Source: CAURMH01 sp963525745 (GTDB lineage: Bacteria; Pseudomonadota; Gammaproteobacteria; Enterobacterales; Pasteurellaceae). Taken from it: a stretch of 64,000 nucleotides of DNA. Each line of letters opens with the position of its first letter. Within the stretch, counting starts at the first letter, position 1. Location: positions 1-64,000 of the forward strand of contig CAURMH010000001.1 of assembly GCA_963525745.1 (NCBI GenBank), read 5' to 3'. Made by a program: the position numbers and the translations under genes. Under the pieces are notes generated by a model, which ran no database searches, was not told the DNA's origin, and was given only the letters and a program-made list of their open reading frames with translations. Below are positions 48,690 to 61,095 of this stretch, piece by piece.

Positions 48690-50861
48690 ATGCAACAGAA
48701 AGTTTCAGTTCGAATTACAGGAATGACTTGCCAATCTTGTGCAAGTCGAATTGAAAAAACATTAAACAAAAAAGACTTTATACAGCAGGCAGATGTCAAT
48801 TTCGCTACTGAAGAAGCGCAAATTATCTTCGACAATGCCCTCTCATCTACATCCGACATTCTTGATATTATCCATAAAACCGGATTCGAAGGCGCATTAA
48901 AATCGTCGGATAATCAACAGATAAATGTGGCTAATGAGAAAATAAATCTACGTCTTTGGGCTTTGCTCATTATCAATATTCCTTTTATGATCGGTATGTT
49001 GGGGATGATGTTTGGTGACCATCGTTTCATGTTACCGCCCATCTGGCAATTTATTCTAGCCACAATCGTTCAATTCGGTTTAGCACTTCCGTTTTATCGT
49101 AGTGCCATAAGTAGTATTAGAGGCGGCTTGGCAAATATGGATGTCTTGGTCAGTACTGGCACGCTGACCATTTATTTATATTCAACGTTTATGTTGTTTT
49201 ATCACCGCGAATTAGGTCACGATGACGCCCCGCACATTTATTTCGAGGCTGCCGTTATGGTTATCGGTTTTGTCAGCTTAGGCAAATTTTTGGAAGCACG
49301 TACTAAAAAGCAAAGTTTAAACAGTATCGGACTCCTTACCAGATTGATACCACAACAAGTTAATGTTCGGCAACAGGACGGCCAATGGCAATGCATTGAT
49401 CTTAATCAAGTTAAAATCAATGATGTTTTACGCGCCAATCAAGGCGAACGTATTGCCGCCGACGGCATTGTCGAACAAGGACAAGGCTGGTGTGATGAAA
49501 GCCATTTAACTGGCGAATCGATTCCCGCCGTTAAAACAACAGGTAGCCCTATTCTGGCCGGCGCTATGGTTACCGACGGAAGTTTGATTTATCGGGTACA
49601 GCGTCTTGATAATCAAACCTTATTAGGCGATATGATCAACGCGTTATCGGAAGCACAAGGCTCTAAGGCCCCTATTGCCCGCTTTGCCGATAAAATGGCC
49701 GCCATATTCGTCCCTACCGTTTTATTGATTTCATTAATCACCTTTTTACTTACATTATGGCACCAGAATGATCTCACGACAGCACTCATTCACGCTGTTG
49801 CCGTTTTAGTTATCGCTTGCCCTTGTGCCCTTGGGCTGGCAACACCGGCGGCCATCATGGTCGGTATGGGGAAAGCGGCAAATTTAGGCATTTGGTTTAA
49901 GGATGCCGCCTCTATGGAGGAAGCGGCGCGAGTAGATACGGTAGTATTAGATAAAACAGGAACATTAACGACCGGATCGCCTCAGATTGTAGCAACTTGG
50001 CGTCCTGAAAATTCAATTTATTCCGAGTTGGATTTATATCGCTTTGCAGCGGCCGTAGAACAGCACGCCAATCACCCGCTAGCCAAAGCCATCGTTCAGG
50101 CGACCTTAAGTAAAACAACAGATATTCCGACCGCACTTCTGCTCAAAACGGAAGTTGGGGCCGGTTTACAGGCAGAAATTGAAGGGGTGGGAATAATCAA
50201 AGTCGGCAAACCTGACTATTGCAATTTAATTTTACCGCCTCAAAACCAAGACGTTTGGTTCGTCTCTAGTATCGTCGCGGTCGCCTTAGACGACCAACCT
50301 ATCGGCGCCTTCGCATTAGCCGATCAATTGCGTGAAGACGCCCGACAAGCCATTCAGCGCCTATTTTCGCATAGCATTGATGTTTTCATTATGAGTGGCG
50401 ACAACCAATCGGTCGTTGATTATGTAGCTAAGCAACTTGGTATAAAACAGGCTTTCGGACAATTAACGCCGCGCGAAAAAGCCGAGCATATACAACAACT
50501 TCAACGTGAAGGTAAAATTGTTGCGATGGTCGGCGACGGCATTAACGATACACCGGCACTTGCCGTCGCAAATGTTGGTTTCGCCATGCAGGACGGTACC
50601 GATATTGCCGCTCATACAGCCTCTGCAACATTAATGCAACATTCCATTAATCAATTGGTCAATGCCTTGCTGGTTTCGCAAGCGACATTAAAAAATATTA
50701 AACAAAACTTATTTTTTGCTTTAATTTACAATGTGTTGGGAATTCCTCTTGCAGCCCTCGGCTATTTAAGCCCGATAATTGCCGGTGCTGCGATGGCAAT
50801 GAGTTCAATCTCCGTTCTAATGAATGCGCTACGCCTGAAAAGGCAAAAATTAGGTAGTTAG
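48690..50861 (+). CDS. copA: Cu(I)-exporting P-type ATPase CopA
   Basis: 723 residues. One N-terminal HMA domain with GMTCQSC (Cys14, Cys17), eight membrane helices with the ion-binding CPC in IACPCALGLATPAA (near residue 375), the phosphorylated aspartate in DKTGTLT (near 418), an HP motif (EQHANHPLAKAI) and MVGDGINDTPALAVANVG. Exports Cu(I) to the periplasm. E. coli CopA has two HMA domains, this one has one, the second function being served by copZ. Confidence 0.97.
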   Translation: MQQKVSVRITGMTCQSCASRIEKTLNKKDFIQQADVNFATEEAQIIFDNALSSTSDILDIIHKTGFEGALKSSDNQQINVANEKINLRLWALLIINIPFMIGMLGMMFGDHRFMLPPIWQFILATIVQFGLALPFYRSAISSIRGGLANMDVLVSTGTLTIYLYSTFMLFYHRELGHDDAPHIYFEAAVMVIGFVSLGKFLEARTKKQSLNSIGLLTRLIPQQVNVRQQDGQWQCIDLNQVKINDVLRANQGERIAADGIVEQGQGWCDESHLTGESIPAVKTTGSPILAGAMVTDGSLIYRVQRLDNQTLLGDMINALSEAQGSKAPIARFADKMAAIFVPTVLLISLITFLLTLWHQNDLTTALIHAVAVLVIACPCALGLATPAAIMVGMGKAANLGIWFKDAASMEEAARVDTVVLDKTGTLTTGSPQIVATWRPENSIYSELDLYRFAAAVEQHANHPLAKAIVQATLSKTTDIPTALLLKTEVGAGLQAEIEGVGIIKVGKPDYCNLILPPQNQDVWFVSSIVAVALDDQPIGAFALADQLREDARQAIQRLFSHSIDVFIMSGDNQSVVDYVAKQLGIKQAFGQLTPREKAEHIQQLQREGKIVAMVGDGINDTPALAVANVGFAMQDGTDIAAHTASATLMQHSINQLVNALLVSQATLKNIKQNLFFALIYNVLGIPLAALGYLSPIIAGAAMAMSSISVLMNALRLKRQKLGS

Positions 50862-51012
50862 ACACATAAAGAAGTGAAGGTGGGTATTCATGTCTTGGCT
50901 ATGATTAGCCGCATATTTAAACCCGATAGATTTTCCTGCATTCGGTCTGATAGCGCTCACAATAAAAAAGCGATTCATGAGCATTTCATTATTACAATCA
51001 CAGGTATATTTA

Positions 51013-51059
51013 AAATAAAAAAAGGACTGAGTCCTGTAGATTACAGAATTCAGTCCTTG
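51013..51059 (-). terminator. Terminator of rplK-rplA
   Basis: On the minus strand AAGGACTGA pairs with TCAGTCCTT (arms 51022-51030 and 51050-51058), with an inner CTGTA/TACAG stem, followed by a run of seven T. The remaining gap 50862-51120 between copA and rplA shows nothing else I can support. Confidence 0.9.
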
Positions 51060-51120
51060 AACTAAATAAGTTCGGGGATAAAGCAATAGCTCAGACCCTT
51101 TCTAGATGGATTACAAGGCC

Positions 51121-51810
51121 TTAAAGAGAGCTTTGATCAATCTCTACCCCGGCGCCCATCGTAGTAGAAAGGCTCACTTTTTTGATGAAGATACCTTTAG
51201 AGGTTGTTGGTTTCGCTTTAGTTAAAGCGGCTAACAACGCTTGAAGGTTTTCTTTTAATTGCGCTTCGGAGAAGTTCGCTTTACCGATAGTGGTGTGGAT
51301 GATACCGTTTTTATCGTTACGATAACGGATCTGACCGGATTTAGCATTTTTCACTGCTTCAGCAACGTTTGGTGTGACAGTACCCACTTTAGGGTTTGGC
51401 ATTAAACCACGTGGGCCTAATACTTGACCTAATTGACCAACAACACGCATTGCATCAGGAGAAGCGATAACAACATCAAAGTTCATTTCGCCTTTTTTGA
51501 CTTGTTCAGCCAAATCTTCCATACCCACTAAATCAGCGCCTGCCGCTTTAGCGGCTTCTGCGTTTGCACCTTGGGTAAACACAGCGACACGTACTTCACG
51601 ACCGGTACCGTGTGGTAATACAGTTGCACCACGTACGTTTTGGTCTGATTTACGCGGATCGATACCTAAGTTTACTGCAACGTCAACGCTTTCAACGAAT
51701 TTAGCGGTCGCGAATTGTTTTAATACTGCGATTGCTTCGTTGATTTCGTATGCTTTAGTAGAATCTACGCCAGCTTTGATTGCTTTCATTTTTTTAGTCA
51801 ATTTAGCCAT
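51121..51810 (-). CDS. rplA: 50S ribosomal protein L1
   Basis: 229 residues, canonical. [13 protein letters not shown] start, [34 protein letters not shown] (core [11 protein letters not shown]) and the [12 protein letters not shown] signature are present. L1 forms the L1 stalk moving E-site tRNA and represses its own operon by binding the rplK leader. Four bases separate it from rplK. Confidence 0.99.
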   Translation of the reverse strand: MAKLTKKMKAIKAGVDSTKAYEINEAIAVLKQFATAKFVESVDVAVNLGIDPRKSDQNVRGATVLPHGTGREVRVAVFTQGANAEAAKAAGADLVGMEDLAEQVKKGEMNFDVVIASPDAMRVVGQLGQVLGPRGLMPNPKVGTVTPNVAEAVKNAKSGQIRYRNDKNGIIHTTIGKANFSEAQLKENLQALLAALTKAKPTTSKGIFIKKVSLSTTMGAGVEIDQSSL

Positions 51811-51814
51811 CGTA

Positions 51815-52243
51815 TTATTCCTCCACCACTAAGCCCATTGAGCGAGCAGTACCAGCAATTGATTTCATTTTAGTTTCGATAGTCGCGCCAGTCATATCTG
51901 CTGCTTTAGTTTCAGCGATTTGACGAACTTGATCTAAAGTTACTTTACCCACTTTATCTTTGTTCGGTTTACCGGAACCAGATTTGATACCTGCAGCTTT
52001 TTTCAATAATACTGCTGCTGGTGGAGTTTTGGTAACGAAAGTGAATGAACGGTCTGCATAAACGGTGATAACAACCGGAATTGGTAAACCTTTTTCTAAG
52101 CTCTCAGTACGAGCGTTGAATGCTTTACAGAATTCCATGATGTTCACACCTTGTTGACCTAATGCAGGACCAACTGGTGGTGATGGGTTTGCCATACCAG
52201 CTGCAACTTGCAACTTAACGTAGGCTTGGACTTTTTTTGCCAT
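51815..52243 (-). CDS. rplK: 50S ribosomal protein L11
   Basis: 142 residues. [21 protein letters not shown] start, [19 protein letters not shown], and the C-terminal RNA-binding domain with [13 protein letters not shown]. It forms the GTPase-associated centre and is trimethylated by PrmA, encoded at 36184. AGAGGAAACTAAA precedes the ATG. A candidate L1-binding leader lies just upstream. Confidence 0.99.
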   Translation of the reverse strand: MAKKVQAYVKLQVAAGMANPSPPVGPALGQQGVNIMEFCKAFNARTESLEKGLPIPVVITVYADRSFTFVTKTPPAAVLLKKAAGIKSGSGKPNKDKVGKVTLDQVRQIAETKAADMTGATIETKMKSIAGTARSMGLVVEE

Positions 52244-52260
52244 TTTAGTTTCCTCTGAAT

Positions 52261-52286
52261 GGGTAATAACGCCTTACGGCTCCCCC
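52261..52286 (-). promoter_or_regulatory. Candidate L1-binding leader of rplK-rplA mRNA
   Basis: The minus strand reads GGGGGAGCC-GTAA-GGC-GTTATTA-CCC: a GCC/GGC helix and a GGG/CCC helix separated by an asymmetric internal loop, ending 18 bases before the rplK ATG. L1 represses the L11 operon in E. coli through a similar leader structure. Motif recognised by eye. Confidence 0.55.
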
Positions 52287-52350
52287 AGTTATTTACAAGA
52301 ATTGATAAAAATCAACTCCAACAATTTGAATGAATAATCACTCAAAAGCA

Positions 52351-52390
52351 ACCGCACTTTTTATAAAACAAGCTATAAATAAAGTGCGGT
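52351..52390 (-). terminator. Uptake-signal inverted pair between nusG and rplK
   Basis: ACCGCACTTT (52351-52360) and AAAGTGCGGT (52381-52390) with a 20-base loop, placed between nusG and rplK. It may partly separate expression of secE-nusG from the ribosomal genes. The loop is long and the T run short, so strength is uncertain. Confidence 0.5.
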
Positions 52391-52401
52391 CAAAATTTTA
52401 A

Positions 52402-52953
52402 TTAATTTAGTTTCTCAACTTGACCAAATTCAAGTTCAACAGGCGTTGCACGCCCGAAAATAGAGACCGAAACTTTGATACGACTTTTTTCGTAATCAAT
52501 TTCCTCCACGGTACCGTTAAAGTCGGCGAAAGGCCCCTCTGTAACACGAACTTCTTCACCAGGTTGGAACATGGTACGAGGACGTGGCTTATCCTGACTT
52601 TCTTCCAGACGATTTAGAATTAAATCCGCTTCACGTCTGGAAATCGGTGCCGGTTTATCCGGGGTTCCACCGATGAATCCCATCACACGGGGAATGCTTC
52701 TGACTAAATGCCACGTATCATCATTCATTTCCATTTCAACTAACACGTAACCGGGAAAAAATTTTCTTTCACTCTTACGACGCTTACCGGCGACGTTCTC
52801 TACCACTTCCTCTGTCGGAACCAATACTTCGCCAAACAGATCATCCATCGCTTGTTGTTTAATATATTCGCGCAATGTAGCGGCCACTCTGCCTTCAAAG
52901 CCTGAGAAAGCTTGTATCACATACCAGCGTTTTTTTGATGCATTTTCAGTCAT
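52402..52953 (-). CDS. nusG: Transcription elongation/antitermination factor NusG
   Basis: 183 residues. N-terminal polymerase-binding domain ([20 protein letters not shown], core [11 protein letters not shown]), then [12 protein letters not shown] and VMGFIGG, and a C-terminal KOW domain beginning [17 protein letters not shown]. Suppresses pausing and couples transcription to ribosomes and Rho. Directly follows secE with no spacer to speak of, as in most bacteria. Confidence 0.99.
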   Translation of the reverse strand: MTENASKKRWYVIQAFSGFEGRVAATLREYIKQQAMDDLFGEVLVPTEEVVENVAGKRRKSERKFFPGYVLVEMEMNDDTWHLVRSIPRVMGFIGGTPDKPAPISRREADLILNRLEESQDKPRPRTMFQPGEEVRVTEGPFADFNGTVEEIDYEKSRIKVSVSIFGRATPVELEFGQVEKLN

Positions 52954-52954
52954 T

Positions 52955-53365
52955 TTAGAATCTCAAATCGGTTAGAAAATTAATAACAGTAACGATAATT
53001 GAATCCATAGCCCAAAAAATCAGTGACGAAAATACGGTTACTCCGATAATCAATAATGTAGTCTGTCTCGCCTCTTGCCGCGTAGGCCATACGACTCTTC
53101 TCAATTCAGATCTCGCATCTCTTGCAAAAGCACGCGCTCTTGTTCCTTGATTCGTAATGGCGGCTAAAATAAACGCAATCAATAACGCAACTGCCACAGC
53201 CACAACACGCACAGGGGTAGAATAAATTTTTTCAAAATATACATTACCAACTGCTGCGGCTGAAAAAAGGAGAATAACAAGAATCCATATTGTCGTATTT
53301 AGGCCTTTAGATTTTCCTTGCATCTCTTGCGACTGTTTCTTCTTTTGAACGATTTCCGTTGCCAT
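52955..53365 (-). CDS. secE: Protein translocase subunit SecE
   Basis: 136 residues with three membrane helices, the extended gammaproteobacterial form. Two N-terminal helices (about 27-45 and 52-72) precede the conserved [20 protein letters not shown] amphipathic segment and the essential last helix. Core subunit of SecYEG. One base separates its stop from the nusG start region. The upstream neighbour is clpX. Confidence 0.98.
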   Translation of the reverse strand: MATEIVQKKKQSQEMQGKSKGLNTTIWILVILLFSAAAVGNVYFEKIYSTPVRVVAVAVALLIAFILAAITNQGTRARAFARDARSELRRVVWPTRQEARQTTLLIIGVTVFSSLIFWAMDSIIVTVINFLTDLRF

Positions 53366-53499
53366 AGTTGAACCTGTTATTAAAATAAGAATAATAGAAT
53401 AGATTAAAGAACGCGTGATTGTAACACTTTCTTTTATTCTTGCCTATCGAATTTTATTACGAATCGCTTGCGCTAAAACTTCATTTTTTTGACCGCACT

Positions 53500-54759
53500 T
53501 TAGGCCCGATAAATAAGTTCCGGCGACACGTTATCTATGATCGTACGCTCACTCACGACAACTTTTTCCAAACGTTCTAAAGAAGGTAAATCATACATCG
53601 TATCTAATAAAATGGCCTCAACAATTGAACGTAAACCACGCGCGCCCGTCTTACGTTCTAAAGCCTTTTTGGCCATCGCTTTAAGCGCCTCAGGGGTAAA
53701 TTCAAGCGCCACATCTTCCAATCCGAACAAGGCTTGATATTGTTTAATCAAGGCATTTTTAGGTTCGGTTAGAATCTTTACCAGCGCGTCTTCATCCAAT
53801 TCGCTTAATGGCGCAATCATCGGCAAGCGACCAATGAATTCCGGAATTAAGCCGAATTTCATTAAATCATCCGGTTCAACCTGGCGAAATAATTCTGAAA
53901 GCGATTCTTTTTGTTCTTCTTTTTCGACTTTAGCATTAAACCCAATACCGGTACTCGTTTGGGTTCGTTTAGCAATAATTTTATCCAAACCTACAAACGC
54001 GCCGCCACAAATAAATAAAATTTTAGACGTATCGACTTTTAGCATTTCCTGCTGCGGATGCTTGCGCCCGCCTTGTGGCGGAATGGAGGCGATTGTTCCT
54101 TCAATCAATTTTAATAAAGCTTGTTGAACTCCCTCACCGGAAACATCACGCGTAATTGAAGCACTTTCGGATTTACGACTGATTTTATCAATTTCGTCAA
54201 TATAAATAATGCCTTGTTCTGCCTTCGTCGTATCATATTCACAATTTTGCAATAATTTTTGTAAAACATTTTCGACATCCTCACCCACATAACCCGCTTC
54301 AGTCAATGTGGTCGCATCCGCCATTGCAAAAGGGACATTTAAACGACGCGCCAACGTCTGAGCTAATAAAGTCTTACCGCTACCTGTCGGGCCGATTAAC
54401 AAAATATTACTCTTGCCCAATTCGACGTCCTGACTTTGATGATTGGTGCGCAAACGCTTGTAATGATTGTAAACCGCTACCGATAACACTTTTTTCGCAT
54501 AATCCTGACCGATAACATAATCGTCTAAATGTGCCCGAATTTCGTGAGGCGTCGGTAATTTTTGCGGTTCTTCCTGAATCGTAGGCGCTTGTCCTTCGGC
54601 GTCCCGGTCTTCAGTTTTGTCATCATGCTGTAGTAGTGAATAACATTGATTGATACATTCGTTACAAATATACCCCTCTTCACCGGCAATCAAGCTGTCG
54701 ACTTCATGTTTCGCCTTACCGCAGAATGAGCAATGAAGCTCTTTATCTTTCGTCGTCAT
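53500..54759 (-). CDS. clpX: ATP-dependent protease ATPase subunit ClpX
   Basis: 419 residues. N-terminal four-cysteine zinc domain ([11 protein letters not shown] then CNECINQC), AAA+ Walker [16 protein letters not shown], the pore loop GYVGEDV, Walker [11 protein letters not shown] and the sensor-2 block KTGARGLRS. Unfolds tagged substrates for ClpP. Eight bases separate it from clpP upstream. Confidence 0.99.
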   Translation of the reverse strand: MTTKDKELHCSFCGKAKHEVDSLIAGEEGYICNECINQCYSLLQHDDKTEDRDAEGQAPTIQEEPQKLPTPHEIRAHLDDYVIGQDYAKKVLSVAVYNHYKRLRTNHQSQDVELGKSNILLIGPTGSGKTLLAQTLARRLNVPFAMADATTLTEAGYVGEDVENVLQKLLQNCEYDTTKAEQGIIYIDEIDKISRKSESASITRDVSGEGVQQALLKLIEGTIASIPPQGGRKHPQQEMLKVDTSKILFICGGAFVGLDKIIAKRTQTSTGIGFNAKVEKEEQKESLSELFRQVEPDDLMKFGLIPEFIGRLPMIAPLSELDEDALVKILTEPKNALIKQYQALFGLEDVALEFTPEALKAMAKKALERKTGARGLRSIVEAILLDTMYDLPSLERLEKVVVSERTIIDNVSPELIYRA

Positions 54760-54767
54760 TTTTATTC

Positions 54768-55349
54768 CTAACGCTTAACCATTACTTCATCAATTAAACC
54801 ATATTCGCATGCTTCCGCTGCGGACATAAAATTATCCCGATCCGTATCTTTCTCAATTTGAGCGAAATCTTGTCCGGTATGGAACGCTAAGCGTTCATTA
54901 AGTGTTCGTTTAATCTTTAACATTTCCTGTGCATGTATTTGAATATCGGATGCCTGACCGCGAAAACCGCCTAACGGCTGATGAATCATTACGCGAGCGT
55001 GTGGTAGCGCCGCCCGTTTACCGGAAGCCCCGGCCGCCAATAAGAAAGCCCCCATAGAACAGGCTTGACCGATACAAAGCGTACGAACATCCGGTTTAAT
55101 AAATTGCATCGTGTCATAAATCGCCATTCCCGCGGTTACAGAACCGCCCGGCGAATTAATATAAATACTAATATCTTTTTTAGGATCTTCGGATTCAAGA
55201 AATAACAATTGTGCAACAATCAGATTTGCCATATTGTCTTCGACTTCACCGCTTAAAAAAATCACGCGCTCTTTTAGTAACCGGGAATAAATATCAAACG
55301 AACGCTCTCCACGTGAAGTTTGTTCAATAACCATAGGAATAAGCGCCAT
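54768..55349 (-). CDS. clpP: ATP-dependent Clp protease proteolytic subunit ClpP
   Basis: 193 residues. Catalytic Ser98 (GQACSMGA), His123 (MIHQPLGG) and an aspartate near 172 (KDTDRDNF). The N-terminal [16 protein letters not shown] matches the short mature-type ClpP. Located between tig and clpX, the standard order. AGGAGAGGTT precedes the ATG. Confidence 0.99.
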   Translation of the reverse strand: MALIPMVIEQTSRGERSFDIYSRLLKERVIFLSGEVEDNMANLIVAQLLFLESEDPKKDISIYINSPGGSVTAGMAIYDTMQFIKPDVRTLCIGQACSMGAFLLAAGASGKRAALPHARVMIHQPLGGFRGQASDIQIHAQEMLKIKRTLNERLAFHTGQDFAQIEKDTDRDNFMSAAEACEYGLIDEVMVKR

Positions 55350-55394
55350 AACCTCTCCTTAATTAAGAATAATTAAATTCATAAAGTCGATAAC

Positions 55395-55423
55395 AAAAGT
55401 GCGGCCGTTTTGACCGCACTTTT
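55395..55423 (-). terminator. Uptake-signal hairpin between tig and clpP
   Basis: AAAAGTGCGG (55395-55404) and CCGCACTTTT (55414-55423) form a 10-bp stem with a 9-base loop. It may reduce read-through from tig into clpPX. Function inferred. Confidence 0.55.
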
Positions 55424-55438
55424 AACTCAGCATTTAAA

Positions 55439-56737
55439 TTAGAACTGTGGATTCATTACTTCGTCAAACGTAGACGGCTTTTCGGTCACTTGTGCTTTAG
55501 CCAAAACGGCATCAACGACCTGCTCTTCTAATACCACATTACGTAAATTACTCATTAGCTCTTTATTTTTGCTATAGTAGTCAATAACTTCCTGTGGTTG
55601 TTCATACGCAGAAGCAATATCGCTAATCATGGTTTTAACGCGTTCATCATCCACTTTCAATCCATTATCCGCCACAACTTCGGAGAATAACAGACCGACT
55701 TGAACACGGCGTTTTGCTTCCGCTTCAAATAATTCACGCGGTAGCTGTTCCGCCTGCTGTGCATTGCCGCCAAAACGCTTTGCCGCTTGATCACGCAATT
55801 CGCTAATTTCTTCGTCAATTGCAACGGTAGGCACTTCAATCGGATTCTGCTCAATTAAACCGGCAATAACCTGATTTTTAACACGGGAAACCAATGCATT
55901 TTTTAACTCACGTTCCATATTTTTGCGAATTTCCGCGCGCAAATCAGCGACTGTTTTTGTATTCGGACCGAATTTTGCCACAAACTCATTGGTTAACTCC
56001 GGCAACACCATACTTTCTACTTTTTTCAACGTAATAGCAAACTTGGCCGCTTTACCTTTTAATTCTTCAGAATGGTACTCTGCAGGGAAAGTCACATCAA
56101 TGTCAAATTGCTCGCCTGCTTTATGTCCGACGATGCCTTCTTCAAATCCCGGGATCATACGACCTTGGCCCATCGCCAAAACAAAATCGGACGATTTACC
56201 GCCAGCAAATTCCTCGCCGTTCACAGAACCGACAAAATCAATGGTTACACGGTCGTCGGCTTTAACGGAATCATGACTTTCGACCCAGGTTGCTTGTTGT
56301 TTACGTAAAACGTCTACCATTTTATCAATATCGGCATCTGTAATTTCTACAACCGGTTTTTCAACCTTGATATTTTCTAAGCCTTGCAATTTAATTTCCG
56401 GATAGACTTCAAAAGTGGCGCTAAAAACCAAATCCTGTTTCGGTTCAAAACGCTCTACCGTAAAATCCGGGCGACCTGCAATATTGATTTTCTCGGATAT
56501 TACCGCATCGTAAAAGCGGCGCGGCAATAAGCCGGCTAACACTTCTTGACGAATAGATTCGCCAAAACGACTTTCGATAATGTGTGCAGGGACTTTTCCT
56601 TTACGGAAGCCGTCAACGCGAACATTTTTCGCAGTACGTTTAAATTCCTCAGCAATCGCTTTTTCAACGACTTCGGCAGGGACCGTAATCGCCACTCGAC
56701 GTTCTAAACCTTGTGTCGTTTCAATATTTAATGCCAT
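55439..56737 (-). CDS. tig: Trigger factor
   Basis: 432 residues. N-terminal ribosome-binding domain with the signature [19 protein letters not shown] (the usual GFRxGKxP), FKBP-type prolyl isomerase domain at about 155-240 ([17 protein letters not shown]), and a long helical C-terminal domain. Ribosome-bound chaperone; commonly the first gene of tig-clpP-clpX, as here. Confidence 0.99.
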   Translation of the reverse strand: MALNIETTQGLERRVAITVPAEVVEKAIAEEFKRTAKNVRVDGFRKGKVPAHIIESRFGESIRQEVLAGLLPRRFYDAVISEKINIAGRPDFTVERFEPKQDLVFSATFEVYPEIKLQGLENIKVEKPVVEITDADIDKMVDVLRKQQATWVESHDSVKADDRVTIDFVGSVNGEEFAGGKSSDFVLAMGQGRMIPGFEEGIVGHKAGEQFDIDVTFPAEYHSEELKGKAAKFAITLKKVESMVLPELTNEFVAKFGPNTKTVADLRAEIRKNMERELKNALVSRVKNQVIAGLIEQNPIEVPTVAIDEEISELRDQAAKRFGGNAQQAEQLPRELFEAEAKRRVQVGLLFSEVVADNGLKVDDERVKTMISDIASAYEQPQEVIDYYSKNKELMSNLRNVVLEEQVVDAVLAKAQVTEKPSTFDEVMNPQF

Positions 56738-56902
56738 TTGTTACCTCAATTATTGACACCCGGCAAACGCGTACCGAATGCGTATTCTACAAAAATAAAA
56801 GTTGCCGAATTATAACGAAAGAAAAGCGGACAGTCGATAGAAAGTCGATAAATCGGTCAAAAATGCGCTTAGCCGTTCGCTTTATCGGCAAATTTAAGAA
56901 AA

Positions 56903-56928
56903 AAGTGCGGCCATTTTTGACCGCACTT
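56903..56928 (-). terminator. Uptake-signal hairpin downstream of the BON-LysM gene
   Basis: AAGTGCGG (56903-56910) and CCGCACTT (56921-56928) with a 10-base loop, just after the stop of the BON-LysM gene on the minus strand and ahead of tig. A TTTTTT run follows on the minus strand, so it can work as that gene's terminator. Confidence 0.6.
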
Positions 56929-56936
56929 GGTAAAAA

Positions 56937-57377
56937 TTATAAATTCTTCGGTAAACGGATTTTTTGTCCCGGGAAAATCTTATCCGCGTCTTTAATCACT
57001 TCCTTATTGGCGTCGACAATGGCGTTATATTTTGCGCCGTTGCCATAGGCTTTTTCAGCGATCTTCCACAACGTATCGCCCTTCTGAATGACATAAAATT
57101 CATCATCGCCGGCTAATGTTTCACCATTATTAATCGTGACGTTATTTGTTACCGAATTGATGCCGAAAATATTCCCCACCATCAACACGGCCTTTTCTAA
57201 GGCTTCCGCAGAGAGCGCTTCGCCTTGAATGTTAGCCACGCCGTTTTCAACCGTTACGGAGACATTTTCAACGCCCGGATTATCTTCTTCAATATGCTTC
57301 GTTACCGCTTGAGAAGCCTCTTCTTCTTTTGAAAAAATTTTCTTTCCGATATCACTGACAAAATCAAACAAGCCCAT
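56937..57377 (-). CDS. kbp: BON and LysM domain protein (Kbp/YgaU type)
   Basis: 146 residues, no signal peptide. N-terminal MGLFDFVSDIGKK, a BON domain (about 22-80: VSVTVENGVANIQGEA) and a C-terminal LysM domain (FYVIQKGDTLWKIAEKAYG to GQKIRLPKNL). The same order and length as E. coli Kbp, a cytoplasmic potassium-binding protein. Potassium binding here is inferred from family membership. Confidence 0.92.
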   Translation of the reverse strand: MGLFDFVSDIGKKIFSKEEEASQAVTKHIEEDNPGVENVSVTVENGVANIQGEALSAEALEKAVLMVGNIFGINSVTNNVTINNGETLAGDDEFYVIQKGDTLWKIAEKAYGNGAKYNAIVDANKEVIKDADKIFPGQKIRLPKNL

Positions 57378-57511
57378 GGTTTTTTCCTCTTTAAAATCAT
57401 TGATTATTCATGCTCTGCTCGCGCAGCAGAAATAAAAATACAATAAAGATGACCAAATCGCAACGCCGAATCAAACTTGCGTAAAAATAACCGCACTTTA
57501 ACGTCTAAAAC

Positions 57512-58879
57512 TTACTTTTTCGTCGGACGTTGCCAGCCTTGAATGTGCTTTTGCGGCACTCGCGTAATCACCAGTTCATTTTCCTCGATATTGCGTGTAA
57601 TCGTCGAACCGGCACCAATGGTGGCACCATCGGCGACGCTGACCGGTGCAACCAGCTGCGTATCCGAACCGACAAAAACATTGTTGCCGATAATCGTTTT
57701 GAATTTATTCGCCCCGTCATAATTGCAGGTAATCACCCCGGCGCCGATATTACAACTATCGCCGATTTCGGCATCGCCTACATAAGCTAAATGATTCACT
57801 TTCGATCCCACACCGATGACTGATTTTTTCACTTCGACAAAGTTACCGATATGCGTTTCGGCAGCAAGTTCGGCGCCGGGGCGCAAGCGTGAAAACGGCC
57901 CGATGGCGGCTTTTTCGCCGATGACGGAATCTTCCAGGATAGAATAAGGTTTTACCTCAACATCGTCACCAATGACCACATTTTTTAAAACACAGCCCGT
58001 ACCGATTTTTACGCGATCGCCCAACCGAACATGCCCTTCAATAATCACATTCGTATCAATTTCTACCTCTTTGCCGTGTTCTAATGTCCCGCGCAAATCA
58101 AAACGTTCCGGATCAAGTAACATTACGCCGGCCAACAACAACCGTTCCGCTTGTTTACGCTGAAAATAACGTTCTAACGCAACCAGCTGTAAACGATTAT
58201 TTGCACCTTCGACTTCCATGTAATCGGCCGCTTGCACCGCAATGACAGAACAGCCATCACGATTCGCCAGGGCGATAACATCGGTCATATAATATTCGCC
58301 TTGCGCATTATTATTATCCAATTGTGCCAGCCATTTTTTCAGATGTACACCGTCCAACACCATCACGCCGGTATTGACTTCATGAATATTCAATTGTTCT
58401 GCGTTCGCATCTTTTTGTTCGACAATCGCTACGACGCGACCGTTTTCGCGGATAATACGTCCGTACCCCGTCGGATTGTCCAATGTGACCGTTAACAAGG
58501 CGATTCCGCCTTCCGGTTTAGCGGCAATCAACCGGGTTAGCGTTTCTTTTGTAATCAACGGCGCATCGCCATACAGCATAATAATGTTTTCATTGTCGCG
58601 CAAGAACGGCGCCGCTTGTTGCATCGCATGTCCGGTGCCTAATTGCTCGGCTTGAAATACCCAATTGACCTTTTCATCGGCCAACCGCGCACGCATTAAA
58701 TCGCCGCAATAGCCATAAATTAAGTGAATATTTTCCGCACCAAGTTGATGAGCGGTATCAATTACATGTTTTACCATCGGTTTGCCTGCGACGTTATGTA
58801 ACACTTTCGGTAACGTCGAATGCATACGGGTGCCTTTACCTGCCGCCAAAATGACGACGCTTAACGGGTGCTCGTTCAT
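57512..58879 (-). CDS. glmU: Bifunctional GlmU (GlcNAc-1-P uridyltransferase / GlcN-1-P acetyltransferase)
   Basis: 455 residues. N-terminal uridyltransferase with [21 protein letters not shown] and YGDAPLI; C-terminal left-handed beta-helix of hexapeptide repeats with the acetyltransferase residues in [20 protein letters not shown] (core [11 protein letters not shown]) and [12 protein letters not shown]. Makes UDP-GlcNAc for peptidoglycan and lipopolysaccharide. Monocistronic here. Confidence 0.99.
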   Translation of the reverse strand: MNEHPLSVVILAAGKGTRMHSTLPKVLHNVAGKPMVKHVIDTAHQLGAENIHLIYGYCGDLMRARLADEKVNWVFQAEQLGTGHAMQQAAPFLRDNENIIMLYGDAPLITKETLTRLIAAKPEGGIALLTVTLDNPTGYGRIIRENGRVVAIVEQKDANAEQLNIHEVNTGVMVLDGVHLKKWLAQLDNNNAQGEYYMTDVIALANRDGCSVIAVQAADYMEVEGANNRLQLVALERYFQRKQAERLLLAGVMLLDPERFDLRGTLEHGKEVEIDTNVIIEGHVRLGDRVKIGTGCVLKNVVIGDDVEVKPYSILEDSVIGEKAAIGPFSRLRPGAELAAETHIGNFVEVKKSVIGVGSKVNHLAYVGDAEIGDSCNIGAGVITCNYDGANKFKTIIGNNVFVGSDTQLVAPVSVADGATIGAGSTITRNIEENELVITRVPQKHIQGWQRPTKK

Positions 58880-59007
58880 AATTTTCTCTGCGTTGATTAA
58901 ATCATAATTCGTCGCTATTTTAACCTAGATTTATCCGACAAACAAAAAGGAAAATAGGCGATAAATCAGGTAAAATAGTCACAACAATGGTTTAATGATG
59001 GGGAATA

Positions 59008-61046
<2,039 letters not shown>

Positions 61047-61095
61047 TTTTCCCTCCATGCCGCCTCAAATTCCGTGTAGGGGAAACAAGCCGCCG

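Noticed and set aside
50874..51086. Short reading frames on both strands between copA and rplA
   Set aside because: They overlap the rplA terminator and show no recognisable domain. A degenerate gene remnant is possible but cannot be supported.
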